Assembly (NCBI GenBank): GCA_964569795.1
Contig: CAZMVB010000062.1
Location: 1-9,125 of the forward strand
Length of the DNA: 9,125 nucleotides
Direction: 5' to 3'
Source: JAHJDS01 sp964569795
GTDB lineage: Bacteria > Desulfobacterota > Desulfarculia > Desulfarculales > JAHJDS01
The position numbers and the translations under genes were made by a program. Below, one piece after another: positions 1-5,723 of this stretch (its first letter is position 1; each line of letters opens with the position of its first letter). Below the pieces are notes generated by a model. The model was given only the letters and a program-made list of their open reading frames with translations, was not told the DNA's origin and searched no databases.

Positions 1-10
1 CCCCCCGCAT
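1..10 (-). CDS. Start of an unidentified gene running off the left edge
   Basis: Only the first three codons (Met-Arg-Gly) and one further base are inside the window, so the product cannot be named. The start is supported by a strong ribosome binding site, AAGGAG, on the minus strand at 25 to 20, nine bases before the ATG at 10. The gene begins 20 bases after the stop codon (33-31) of the decayed CCG-domain gene end described next, in the same direction. That spacing is typical of operon neighbours and suggests this gene once followed an intact lutA-type gene. Confidence 0.4.
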
Positions 11-30
11 CGATAGAAGCTCCTTTTCCT

Positions 31-135
31 TTATTCAAAGGGGTCAGCCAGCAGTCCGGCGGTGTGATAAACATATATACGTCCTCGGTCCGCGTTCGAC
101 CACCTTCGCCGCCCTGTCTGTGGTAATATCCGGCA
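31..135 (-). pseudogene. Decayed 3' end of a LutA/HdrD-type CCG-domain gene
   Basis: Read on the minus strand, this stretch ends with a peptide containing RIYVYHTAGLLA before a TAA stop. The intact LutBA fusion in this window ends with RIKVCHTAELLA, a match at 9 of 12 residues. In DNA, 44-81 and 1563-1600 agree at 32 of 38 bases without gaps, and the first copy has a Tyr where the intact protein has Cys698. Weaker similarity continues to about 135: a C-R-I-L-P-Q segment lies opposite C-I-L-Q of the intact protein's CPGC region. Further upstream the same strand is occupied by the alcohol dehydrogenase gene, so the rest of the gene is gone. It is either the remnant of a tandem paralogue or one end of an insertion. 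The 38-base match is solid; the upstream limit is not. Confidence 0.6.
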
Positions 136-168
136 TTGAAAAATTTGGACCCTGACCCGAGGTGGCAA

Positions 169-1362
169 ATGCGGTATTTTTTGAGCCCCAAGGTGCTGTT
201 CGGAGCGGGCGCCCTCAAACGCCTGGGCGCGGAACTGGCCGGGAAAGGGTCCCGGGCGATGATAATCACCGACCCCAACATGGCCGCGGCCGTGGGCCCG
301 GTGGTTGACTCGCTGACCCAGGCCGGATACGAGGTCAAGGTCTGGGACGGCGTCCAGCGCGACCCCACCCTGGACACGGTCGTGACCGGCGGCCAGGCCC
401 TGGCCGAGTTCGGCCCCCAGTGGGTGATCGGCTTTGGCGGCGGTTCGGCCATTGACACGGCCAAAGCGGCCTGGGTGTTCTACGAGCGGCCCGATCTGGT
501 CTCGGATGATCCCTACAAGAACCTGGGGCCCAAGGCCAAGCTGAACCTCCGGGCCAAGGCCAGGCTGGTCTGCGTGCCGACCACCAGCGGCACCGGCGCG
601 GACGTCACCTGGGTGGCGGTGGTCACCGACACGGTCAAGGGTAACAAGCGGGTGCTGGCCAACAACGAGATTGTGCCCGACGTGTCGGTCCTGGACCCGG
701 AACTGACCGTGGGCCTGCCGCCCGAACTGACCGGCAGCACCGGCATGGACGTCCTGGCCCACGCCATTGACGGCTACACCTCCCGCCAGGTCACGGACTT
801 TTCCGACGGGCTGTGCCTCCAGGCGATGATGATGGTCTTCGAGTGGCTGCCCCGGGCCTTTCAGCAGGGGGACGACTTGGTCGCCCGGGAAAAAATGCAG
901 AACGCGGCGACCATCGGCGGACTGGGATTCGGCAACAGCAACACCGGACTGTCCCACGCCCTGGGCCACTCGGCCGGGGCCTTGTTTCACCTGTCCCACG
1001 CCCGGGCCGTGTCCCTGGCCCTGCCTCTTTCTTTGGAATACATCGCCTCAAAAAAACCGCACCAGGGCGCGCCCGATCCGCAGACGAGGCTGGCCACCCT
1101 GGCCCGGGCGGCCGGCATTGACGCCGGCTCGCCCCAGGAGGCCATCGGGGCGCTGGTCGCCAAGATCAGGGACCTGCAAAAGGTGGTGGGCGAGCCGTCC
1201 AGCCTGAAAGAGGCCGGCATCACCGAGGACCAGATGACCCAGGGCATGGACCGGCTGGTGAGCCTGGCCCGGTCTGACCTGAACATGCTGACCACGCCCT
1301 GCCCCTGCGACGAGGATGACCTGAGGGGGCTGTTCCGGGCCATGTGGTCGGGCGCCGGTTGA
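169..1362 (+). CDS. Iron-containing alcohol dehydrogenase (group III)
   Basis: A 397-residue NAD(P)-dependent alcohol dehydrogenase of the metal-dependent Fe-ADH family (FucO, AdhE C-terminal domain, butanol and 1,3-propanediol dehydrogenases). These cytoplasmic enzymes interconvert primary alcohols or diols and aldehydes. The N-terminal half is the nucleotide-binding domain, with the GGGS loop at 90-93 (GFGGGSAIDTAKA). Asp35 in IITDPN sits where family members that prefer NAD over NADP have an acid. The helical half carries the expected metal ligands Asp194 and His198 (STGMDVLAHAID), His263 and His277, with His267 as the conserved active-site histidine; the spacing matches FucO. The length is normal for the family. 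The ATG at 169 is preferred over an in-frame TTG at 136 because GAGG (159-162) lies six bases before it and the family usually begins close to this point. The gene stands alone, converges on lutBA, and is flanked by lutA-like 3' ends. The substrate cannot be read from sequence; propanediol/lactaldehyde or ethanol are plausible. Confidence 0.93.
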   Translation: MRYFLSPKVLFGAGALKRLGAELAGKGSRAMIITDPNMAAAVGPVVDSLTQAGYEVKVWDGVQRDPTLDTVVTGGQALAEFGPQWVIGFGGGSAIDTAKAAWVFYERPDLVSDDPYKNLGPKAKLNLRAKARLVCVPTTSGTGADVTWVAVVTDTVKGNKRVLANNEIVPDVSVLDPELTVGLPPELTGSTGMDVLAHAIDGYTSRQVTDFSDGLCLQAMMMVFEWLPRAFQQGDDLVAREKMQNAATIGGLGFGNSNTGLSHALGHSAGALFHLSHARAVSLALPLSLEYIASKKPHQGAPDPQTRLATLARAAGIDAGSPQEAIGALVAKIRDLQKVVGEPSSLKEAGITEDQMTQGMDRLVSLARSDLNMLTTPCPCDEDDLRGLFRAMWSGAG

Positions 1363-1504
1363 GCCTGCGGTTTTCAATAACACGGGGCCAGTCTCGATTT
1401 TTGACTATCCGGTCCGCGGGGAAGGGCACGGTGGGCCTCCGGCCTGCTCGACAAGGGCCTTTCCGTCTCCTGTGACCGGATGATTTGACGGGGCACTGTC
1501 CTGA

Positions 1505-1530
1505 AAGATTTTTTCTAAAACCGTAATCTT
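1505..1530. terminator. Weak AT-rich hairpin between convergent genes
   Basis: The 187 bases between the alcohol dehydrogenase and lutBA stops (1363-1549) hold no gene that I can see. The only structure is AAGATT (1505-1510) opposite AATCTT (1525-1530), with an internal TTTT/AAAA pairing. It could end either convergent transcript, but it lacks a GC-rich stem followed by a clean T run, so the call is tentative. Confidence 0.22.
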
Positions 1531-1549
1531 CTCGGTGCGCTTCGGAAAA

Positions 1550-3679
1550 TCAGCCTAGGTGCTCGGCCAGCAGTTCGGCGGTGTGACAAACCTTTATCCG
1601 GTTGCCGGTTGCTCGCTTGTCCAGGCCGCCCCGGAGTTGGAGGATACATCCCGGGCAGTCCACGGCTACCACGCCCGCCTCGGTCCGATTAATATTGTCC
1701 AGCTTGCGGCGCAAAATTTTCTGCGAAATCTCGGGCTGCTTCAGCATGTACATGCCGCCCATGCCGCAGCAGGTGTCTGACTCGAACATCTCTTGAAGCT
1801 CGAAGCCGGCCGTTACCAGAACCTCGCGCGGCGGACCCTCGGCCCCCAGGGTCCGCTTGAGGTGACACGAGTCGTGATAGGTCACCAGCCCCGCCGCCCC
1901 GTCACCTTCGAGTTCCAGGCGGCCCTCATTCACGAGGCGCTTGATCAGGGAAGAGAAATCAATGGTCCTCTCGGAGACCTGACGGGCCAGGTCCGGCCAC
2001 TTGGCCTCGCCGGCGTATCGGGCGAATTCGTTTTTCAGGCTGGCCGTGCAGGTCGGGCAGGCCGAGACGATCCAGTCCACCGGCTCGGACGTCAAGGCCT
2101 CCAGGTTTTCCTTGACGCTCCTCTCGGCCGCGTCCGGCGCGCCGGCGAACCGGGCCGGGGCCCCGCAACAGGTCTGCCCCTCGGGAAATTTCACTTCGAT
2201 CCCCGCCCGGTTCAAGACCTTGATCACGGCCAGGCCCATCTCGGGATAGACAAAGTCGATCAGACATCCGGCGAAAAAGGCCGCCTTTTTCTCCGACCGG
2301 GGCTGCTCGATTTTCCCGAAAATATCCCGCAAGGGCTTGCGGGCGATAGCCGGCAGGCTCCGGGTGGCGGTCGTCTCGGACAAAAACATGGGCAAGTGCC
2401 GGATGAACCCCTCCTTGGCCACTGGTCCCTGGGCCTTGGAGGCCGTCCGGAGCAGGGCGTGGAACAGGCGGCGGTTGTTGACGAGTAGGTAAGCGGCCCG
2501 CTGGCGCGCGCCCAGGCCCTGGGTCTCCACCAGGCGGCGGCGCAGCTCGAGGATCAGCCGGGGCACGTCGATCCGGGCCGGGCAGACCTGGCGGCATCGG
2601 CCGCACTGGAGGCACAGGCCCTGGATCGAATCGGTCTTCTGAAACTCATTGAACCAGGCGGTCAGGATGGTCCCGATGCCGCCGGTATAGACGTAACCGA
2701 ACACGTGCCCGCCCACCAGCCGATAGACCGGGCAGACGTTGAGGCACGAGGCGCAGCGGATGCACTGCAGGGCCTCGCGGAAGACCGGGTCCCCGGCCAT
2801 CTCGGTCCGCTGGTTGTTCATGAGGATGATGTGCAGGTCTTTCGGAAAACCGTCGGTCCCGGGTGCCGGGCCGGTGATGATCGAGACGTAACTGGTCAGG
2901 AGCTGGGCCGTGGCGCTGCGGGGCAGGGCGGTCAGGATCGGGGCCACGTCGGCCAGTTGGGCGACCAGCTTTTCCAGGCCGACCACAATGACGTGGGTGG
3001 GGGGCAGGGTGGACACCAGGCGGCCGTCTCCCTCGTTGGTGACGATGACCACCGAACCCGTCTCGGCTACGGCGATGTTGGCCCCCGAGATCCCCAGGTC
3101 GGCCCCGAGGAACTCCTGGCGCAGCTCGCGCCGGGCGACCTTGACCAGGCGGGGGATATCGCTCTGGATCCGCTCGCCCACCTCGTGGCTGAAGATCTCG
3201 GCCACGTCCTCCTTGGTCAGATGAATCGCCGGCAGGACCATGTGCGACGGCCGGTCCCCGCAGAGCTGGATGATCCACTCGCCCAGGTCGGTCTCCCGGA
3301 CGTGGATCCCGGCCGCCTCCAGGTGGGCGTTGAGGTCGATCTCTTCCGTGGCCATGGACTTGGACTTGACGATCCTCTTTACCGATCGGGCCTTACACAA
3401 ATCCAGAATGTAGGACTTGACCTCATCGGGATTATTGGCCCGAAAGACCTTGGCCCCCCGGGCCGTGGCCTGCCGGGCGAACAGGTCGGCCAGTTCGTCC
3501 AGGCGCGAGGCGGCGTCGGCCTTGATCGTCGCGATCCTGTCCCGGAGGGCCTCGAAGTCGATTCCTTGAAAAACCTGGGCCCGGCTGATGACGTAGGACT
3601 CGGAAAAACGCCCCAGGGCATCGGCCAGGTGGGGGTGGTCCAGGGCCCGCTTGACGTCCCGCTTGAAATCCCGGGTCAC
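1550..3679 (-). CDS. lutBA: LutB-LutA fusion: LUD domain, two [4Fe-4S] motifs, two CCG domains
   Basis: This 709-residue protein joins what are separate subunits (LutB and LutA, or LldF and LldE) in Bacillus and E. coli. Residues about 1-300 form the LUD domain, with the signature around AETGSVVIVTNEGDGRLVST (206-225). A ferredoxin-type pair follows: Cys306, 309, 312, 316 and Cys356, 359, 362, 366. Residues about 465-709 are LutA/HdrD-like, with two CCG domains: Cys472, CCG at 504-506, CPTC at 541-544; then Cys605, CCG at 637-639, CPGC at 675-678. CCG domains in HdrB/HdrD hold unusual [4Fe-4S] clusters. With LutC, these proteins oxidise L-lactate to pyruvate in the cytoplasm; the electron acceptor is not evident here. 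The start is a GTG at 3679 that overlaps the lutC stop by four bases (GTGA), with GAGGG seven bases upstream, so translation is probably coupled. Similar fusions are known in Desulfovibrio. All cysteine motifs are intact. A related 2-hydroxyacid could replace lactate. Confidence 0.92.
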   Translation of the reverse strand: MTRDFKRDVKRALDHPHLADALGRFSESYVISRAQVFQGIDFEALRDRIATIKADAASRLDELADLFARQATARGAKVFRANNPDEVKSYILDLCKARSVKRIVKSKSMATEEIDLNAHLEAAGIHVRETDLGEWIIQLCGDRPSHMVLPAIHLTKEDVAEIFSHEVGERIQSDIPRLVKVARRELRQEFLGADLGISGANIAVAETGSVVIVTNEGDGRLVSTLPPTHVIVVGLEKLVAQLADVAPILTALPRSATAQLLTSYVSIITGPAPGTDGFPKDLHIILMNNQRTEMAGDPVFREALQCIRCASCLNVCPVYRLVGGHVFGYVYTGGIGTILTAWFNEFQKTDSIQGLCLQCGRCRQVCPARIDVPRLILELRRRLVETQGLGARQRAAYLLVNNRRLFHALLRTASKAQGPVAKEGFIRHLPMFLSETTATRSLPAIARKPLRDIFGKIEQPRSEKKAAFFAGCLIDFVYPEMGLAVIKVLNRAGIEVKFPEGQTCCGAPARFAGAPDAAERSVKENLEALTSEPVDWIVSACPTCTASLKNEFARYAGEAKWPDLARQVSERTIDFSSLIKRLVNEGRLELEGDGAAGLVTYHDSCHLKRTLGAEGPPREVLVTAGFELQEMFESDTCCGMGGMYMLKQPEISQKILRRKLDNINRTEAGVVAVDCPGCILQLRGGLDKRATGNRIKVCHTAELLAEHLG

Positions 3680-4230
3680 GGTGTCACCCTCGGCGGCTCG
3701 TCCACGCAGAAGATGATCAGCCGATAGGGGCCGTGGACCCCGATGGTCAGGACCCGCTCGATATCGGCCGTGCGGCTGGGACCGGTGATCAGGGCCAGAT
3801 AGGGCATGGTCGCCGGATCGATCCGGGTCAAAAGCGCCGGCAGGTCGGGCAGGATGGCCTTGGTGGGGAGCAGGGCGACGTGGATCTCGGGCAGGGTCGA
3901 TACCAGGCGCTGCTGGACCGCGGTCGAATCCTGGACCAGGGTCCCGGTGTCGGCCAGGCCCCAGCCCATCTGGCTCAGGCCGATCCTGGCCTCAGCGGCC
4001 GTCTCCCGGGAGACCTCGAACCCGAGCCCCGGCGCCCGGCGGCCGAGTTCTTCCCGGTCGATCCCGTCCAAATACGAACCGCCGGCCCACAGGGCGCGGG
4101 CCCCCGGCGCGTCGGCCGTGTTTTCGGCGCGCAGAAAGTCAATGATGAATTCGATGGCCTCATCCCGGGAGGCGTGACGAAACACCTCGGCGCTGACCTC
4201 TTCCGCCCGGGACTTGAACGTCTGGTACAT
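3676..4230 (-). CDS. lutC: LutC/YkgG-type LUD-domain protein
   Basis: A 184-residue LUD-domain protein, the small component of the LutABC (LldEFG) lactate oxidation system. It contains the family's ADTGTLV segment, followed by RLVSTLPEIHVALLP, and near the C-terminus ITGPSRTADIERVLTIGVHG, the typical LutC ending. It has no Fe-S motifs, as expected, and its biochemical part in the complex is not well defined. I chose the ATG at 4230 because GAGG lies nine bases upstream (4243-4240). A TTG at 4245 would add five residues but has no well-placed ribosome binding site. It is the first gene of a two-gene operon; its TGA overlaps the GTG start of lutBA. At 184 residues it is at the short end for the family, with little N-terminal extension. 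Identification rests on both motifs and gene order. Confidence 0.9.
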   Translation of the reverse strand: MYQTFKSRAEEVSAEVFRHASRDEAIEFIIDFLRAENTADAPGARALWAGGSYLDGIDREELGRRAPGLGFEVSRETAAEARIGLSQMGWGLADTGTLVQDSTAVQQRLVSTLPEIHVALLPTKAILPDLPALLTRIDPATMPYLALITGPSRTADIERVLTIGVHGPYRLIIFCVDEPPRVTP

Positions 4231-4263
4231 CGCCTCGATCCTCAACCCGACGGTGACGCCTCC

Positions 4264-4292
4264 CTTTTACTGCTAAGTCGAGGCAGAAGCAA
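4264..4292 (-). promoter_or_regulatory. Candidate sigma-70 promoter of lutC-lutBA
   Basis: On the minus strand TTGCTT (4292-4287) and TAAAAG (4269-4264) are separated by exactly 17 bases. Both boxes are imperfect (three and four of six consensus bases), but position and spacing suit transcription starting about 25-30 bases before the lutC ATG. In such GC-rich DNA the AT-rich -10 box stands out. Confidence 0.3.
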
Positions 4293-4293
4293 G

Positions 4294-4324
4294 TCACCCC
4301 CGGGACAGGCCGGCCCGAAAGTGA
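4294..4324. promoter_or_regulatory. Symmetric palindrome in the divergent lutC / moaD-like control region
   Basis: The half-sites are arranged symmetrically: TCAC (4294-4297), three bases, CGGG (4301-4304), a nine-base centre, CCCG (4314-4317), three bases, GTGA (4321-4324). The site lies directly upstream of the candidate lutC -35 box and covers the candidate -35 box and spacer of the opposite promoter. That is the position expected of an operator for a dimeric regulator controlling both operons. I cannot name the regulator; no regulator gene is in the window. Confidence 0.35.
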
Positions 4325-4330
4325 TATGTT
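4302..4330 (+). promoter_or_regulatory. Candidate promoter of the MoaD-like/E1 operon
   Basis: GGGACA (4302-4307) and TATGTT (4325-4330) are separated by 17 bases, each matching four of six sigma-70 consensus bases. Transcription would begin near 4337, only a few bases before the AGAGGTGG ribosome binding site (4341-4348), giving a very short leader. The boxes overlap the palindrome at 4294-4324. Confidence 0.28.
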
Positions 4331-4354
4331 TAACCAGGTGAGAGGTGGCCGCCC

Positions 4355-4594
4355 ATGCCCGTTCTGGTCAAGCTGAGCACGTCCCTGCGCCGGCTGGTCC
4401 CGGAGTATGATCCCCTGGCCGGGCTCGAGGTCGAGCCGCGGCCGGGTGAGTCCGCGGCCGAACTCATGGCCCGCCTGGGCATCCCGCCCGACAAGGTCAA
4501 GGTGATCATGATCAACGGCCTGGCCGCCGGCCCGGACACGATCCTGGCCGACGGGGACCGGGTCGGTCTGTTCCCGCCGGTGGGGGGCGGCTGA
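4355..4594 (+). CDS. MoaD/ThiS-family ubiquitin-fold sulfur carrier (Gly-Gly-Gly tail)
   Basis: A 79-residue beta-grasp protein. The C-terminal part VIMINGLAAGPDTILADGDR followed by VGLFPPVGGG is the standard MoaD/ThiS ending: the INGL strand-turn, the DGDRV turn, the FPP segment and terminal glycines. In MoaD and ThiS the last glycine is adenylated by an E1-like enzyme and converted to a thiocarboxylate that donates sulfur; here the E1-like gene follows on the same strand. The ending is Gly-Gly-Gly with nothing after it, so no processing is needed. AGAGGTGG at 4341-4348 is a good ribosome binding site. With AOR nearby, the most likely role is dithiolene formation of the tungsten or molybdenum pterin, but a role in thiamine, tungstopterin-specific chemistry or protein conjugation cannot be excluded. 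Confidence 0.85.
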   Translation: MPVLVKLSTSLRRLVPEYDPLAGLEVEPRPGESAAELMARLGIPPDKVKVIMINGLAAGPDTILADGDRVGLFPPVGGG

Positions 4595-4599
4595 TTTTT
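4574..4599 (+). terminator. Possible weak hairpin plus T-run at the end of the moaD-like gene
   Basis: CCGCC (4574-4578) can pair with GGCGG (4586-4590), and after the overlapping stop codon a five-T run follows (4595-4599). The stem is short and lies inside the coding end, so it may be chance. If real, it would lower expression of the downstream E1-like gene relative to its carrier. Confidence 0.2.
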
Positions 4600-4633
4600 C
4601 GTCCCCTGGTTCAGGTGGCGGTGGTTATTGGAC

Positions 4634-4703
4634 GTTCTTGGCGGTTCGGCGCAATCAACTTTTTCTCGGAACTGGCCGTTGGGTGGGCCGAACCGGCAAG
4701 AAC
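4634..4703. repeat. Long inverted repeat (26-position arms, 18-nt loop)
   Basis: The arm GTTCTTGGCGGTTCGGC (4634-4650) is matched by the inverse of 4687-4703 at 16 of 17 positions. Pairing continues inward to 4659/4678 with two more mismatches and one G-T pair, leaving an 18-base loop (4660-4677). It fills about half of the 152-base gap between the moaD-like and E1-like genes. There is no T run after it, so it is not an ordinary terminator. It could be an mRNA-stabilising or ribosome-blocking structure, a short palindromic intergenic repeat, or a MITE-like remnant. I see no clear target-site duplication and no match to a riboswitch that I recognise. Confidence 0.7.
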
Positions 4704-4746
4704 TGCTCCCGTCGAGCGTCCATCTGTCGAGAGGACACGAGACCAG

Positions 4747-5607
4747 ATGACCGACGAGTTGCTCGAACTTTTGCGGCCGTTTCTGGGCGAGCATCAGGTC
4801 CCCGGCCGGGCGTCGCTGTCCGTGGTCAGCGATCAGGGGCTGATCGGGGCGGCCAGGCGGCTGGGGATCACCCCGCGCGAGGCCATGGCCGCCTGTCTGA
4901 AACTGGACATCTGGCCCCAGCGGCTGGCGGTCAATCGGGGCACCTTTTCGGCCGAGGACCAGGCCCGGCTGGCGGCCTCGACCGTGGCAATAATCGGGGC
5001 CGGCGGACTGGGTGGAATGGCCGTGCTCCAACTCGCCCGGCTGGGCCTGGGCCGGATCAAGGTCTGCGACGGCGACGTCTTCGAGCCGACCAACCTCAAC
5101 CGCCAGTTCCTGTGCCGCGGCGACAACCTGGGCCGGCCCAAGGCCGAGGTGGCCGCCGGGGAGGTGGCCGCCATCAGTCCCGTGATCGAGGTCGAGGTCT
5201 TTTCGTACAAGGCCGGGCCGGACACTTTGCCGGAAATACTGGCCGGGGCCCGGGTGGCGATGGATTGCCTGGACAACCTGCCCTCGCGGTACGCCCTCGA
5301 GGACGCGGCCCGGGAGATGAAGATCCCCTACGTCCACGGGGCCGTGGCCGGGCTCGAGGGGTTCGTGATGACCGTGCTCCCCGGCGAGCCCGGGCTGCGG
5401 AGCCTTCACGGTCCCGAGCCGCCCGCCAAGCAGGACTCGGCCGAGACCGTGGTCGGCATCCCGGCCCTGACCCCGGCCGCGGTGGCCATCCTCCAGGCGG
5501 GCGAGGTGATCAAGCTCCTGCTGGGCCGACGCGGCCTGGGGCGGGGGGCCTTGCTCCACCTGGATTTGTCCGTCCCGTCCCTGGAAATACTTCGCCTGGG
5601 AGCCTGA
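4747..5607 (+). CDS. E1-like adenylyltransferase, ThiF/MoeB/HesA family
   Basis: A 286-residue enzyme expected to adenylate the C-terminal glycine of a ubiquitin-fold partner, most likely the MoaD-like protein encoded just before it. The ATP-binding GAGGLGG loop is at 84-90, the acidic strand end CDGD at 107-110, the arginine-finger segment NLNRQFL at 116-122 (Arg119), the conserved lysine Lys132 in GRPKAE, and DCLDN at 173-177 with the metal-binding Asp176. HGAVAGLEGFVMTVLPG (197-213) is the usual strand leading to the zinc site. Oddly, the CxxC pairs that bind zinc in MoeB and ThiF, and the ThiF-type catalytic cysteine, are absent: after residue 174 there is no cysteine at all. About 75 residues precede the core, including a helix-turn-helix-like AARRLGITPREAMAACLKL. 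I chose ATG 4747; frames opening earlier would have to read through the inverted repeat. Its ribosome binding site is weak (GAGG, 12 bases away). Confidence 0.87.
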   Translation: MTDELLELLRPFLGEHQVPGRASLSVVSDQGLIGAARRLGITPREAMAACLKLDIWPQRLAVNRGTFSAEDQARLAASTVAIIGAGGLGGMAVLQLARLGLGRIKVCDGDVFEPTNLNRQFLCRGDNLGRPKAEVAAGEVAAISPVIEVEVFSYKAGPDTLPEILAGARVAMDCLDNLPSRYALEDAAREMKIPYVHGAVAGLEGFVMTVLPGEPGLRSLHGPEPPAKQDSAETVVGIPALTPAAVAILQAGEVIKLLLGRRGLGRGALLHLDLSVPSLEILRLGA

Positions 5608-5626
5608 CTGAGAAATACTCAGACAG
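5604..5626. repeat. Short inverted repeat at the E1-like gene stop codon
   Basis: CTGACTGAG (5604-5612), five bases, CTCAGACAG (5618-5626): the arms pair at eight of nine positions, with one A-A mismatch. It overlaps the stop codon and has no T run behind it. It may be a transcript-end stabiliser or a protein binding site ahead of the candidate promoter at 5636. Confidence 0.45.
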
Positions 5627-5635
5627 ACGCCAAGG

Positions 5636-5662
5636 TTGACACCTCACCCCATCAGCGATAAG
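5636..5662 (+). promoter_or_regulatory. Possible promoter of the DUF362-ferredoxin gene
   Basis: A perfect -35 box TTGACA (5636-5641) is followed after 15 bases by GATAAG (5657-5662), a four-of-six match to the -10 box. The spacing is short. Transcription would start near 5669, at the foot of the following GC-rich hairpin, placing that hairpin at the very 5' end of the DUF362 message. Confidence 0.27.
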
Positions 5663-5668
5663 TCATGA

Positions 5669-5700
5669 ATAGGGGGGCCCGAAGGCCCCGCTATCTTTTT
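5669..5700 (+). terminator. Rho-independent terminator after the E1-like gene
   Basis: ATAG (5669-5672) pairs with CTAT (5691-5694) and GGGGCC (5674-5679) with GGCCCC (5684-5689), around a CGAA tetraloop with one G-G mismatch; CTTTTT follows at 5695-5700. The structure is a good intrinsic terminator for the moaD-like/E1 operon. It ends only 12 bases before the GGAG ribosome binding site (5713-5716) of the next gene, so it may also work as a leader hairpin. Confidence 0.7.
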
Positions 5701-5723
5701 CTGGTTCAAGCGGGAGTGACTTC

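Noticed and set aside
136..168. Eleven-codon N-terminal extension of the alcohol dehydrogenase from a TTG
   Set aside because: The extension would cover the GAGG ribosome binding site of the ATG at 169, and family members start near that ATG.
31..999. Long minus-strand open frame across the left edge and the alcohol dehydrogenase gene
   Set aside because: Apart from its last codons, which are the lutA-type remnant, it is antisense to a clearly recognised gene and its product is rich in Gly, Gln, His and Arg with no family motif. It is a product of GC-rich codon use.
2705..3727. Long plus-strand open frame opposite lutBA
   Set aside because: It is antisense to a gene with intact LUD and cysteine motifs; the translation is low-complexity and has no recognisable domain.
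4615..4746. N-terminal extension of the E1-like protein from an upstream GTG
   Set aside because: The extra 44 codons run through the long inverted repeat, resemble no E1 N-terminus and have no ribosome binding site before the GTG.
4595..4746. Molybdenum/tungsten cofactor riboswitch in the carrier/E1 gap
   Set aside because: The position is tempting, but I could recognise only one long simple hairpin and not the multi-helix pattern of the Moco motif; a covariance-model search would be needed to claim it.
4330..5559. Minus-strand open frame of about 400 codons opposite the carrier and E1-like genes
   Set aside because: It spans two recognised genes and the long hairpin, and its translation is repetitive Gly/His/Arg/Pro sequence typical of an antisense shadow.
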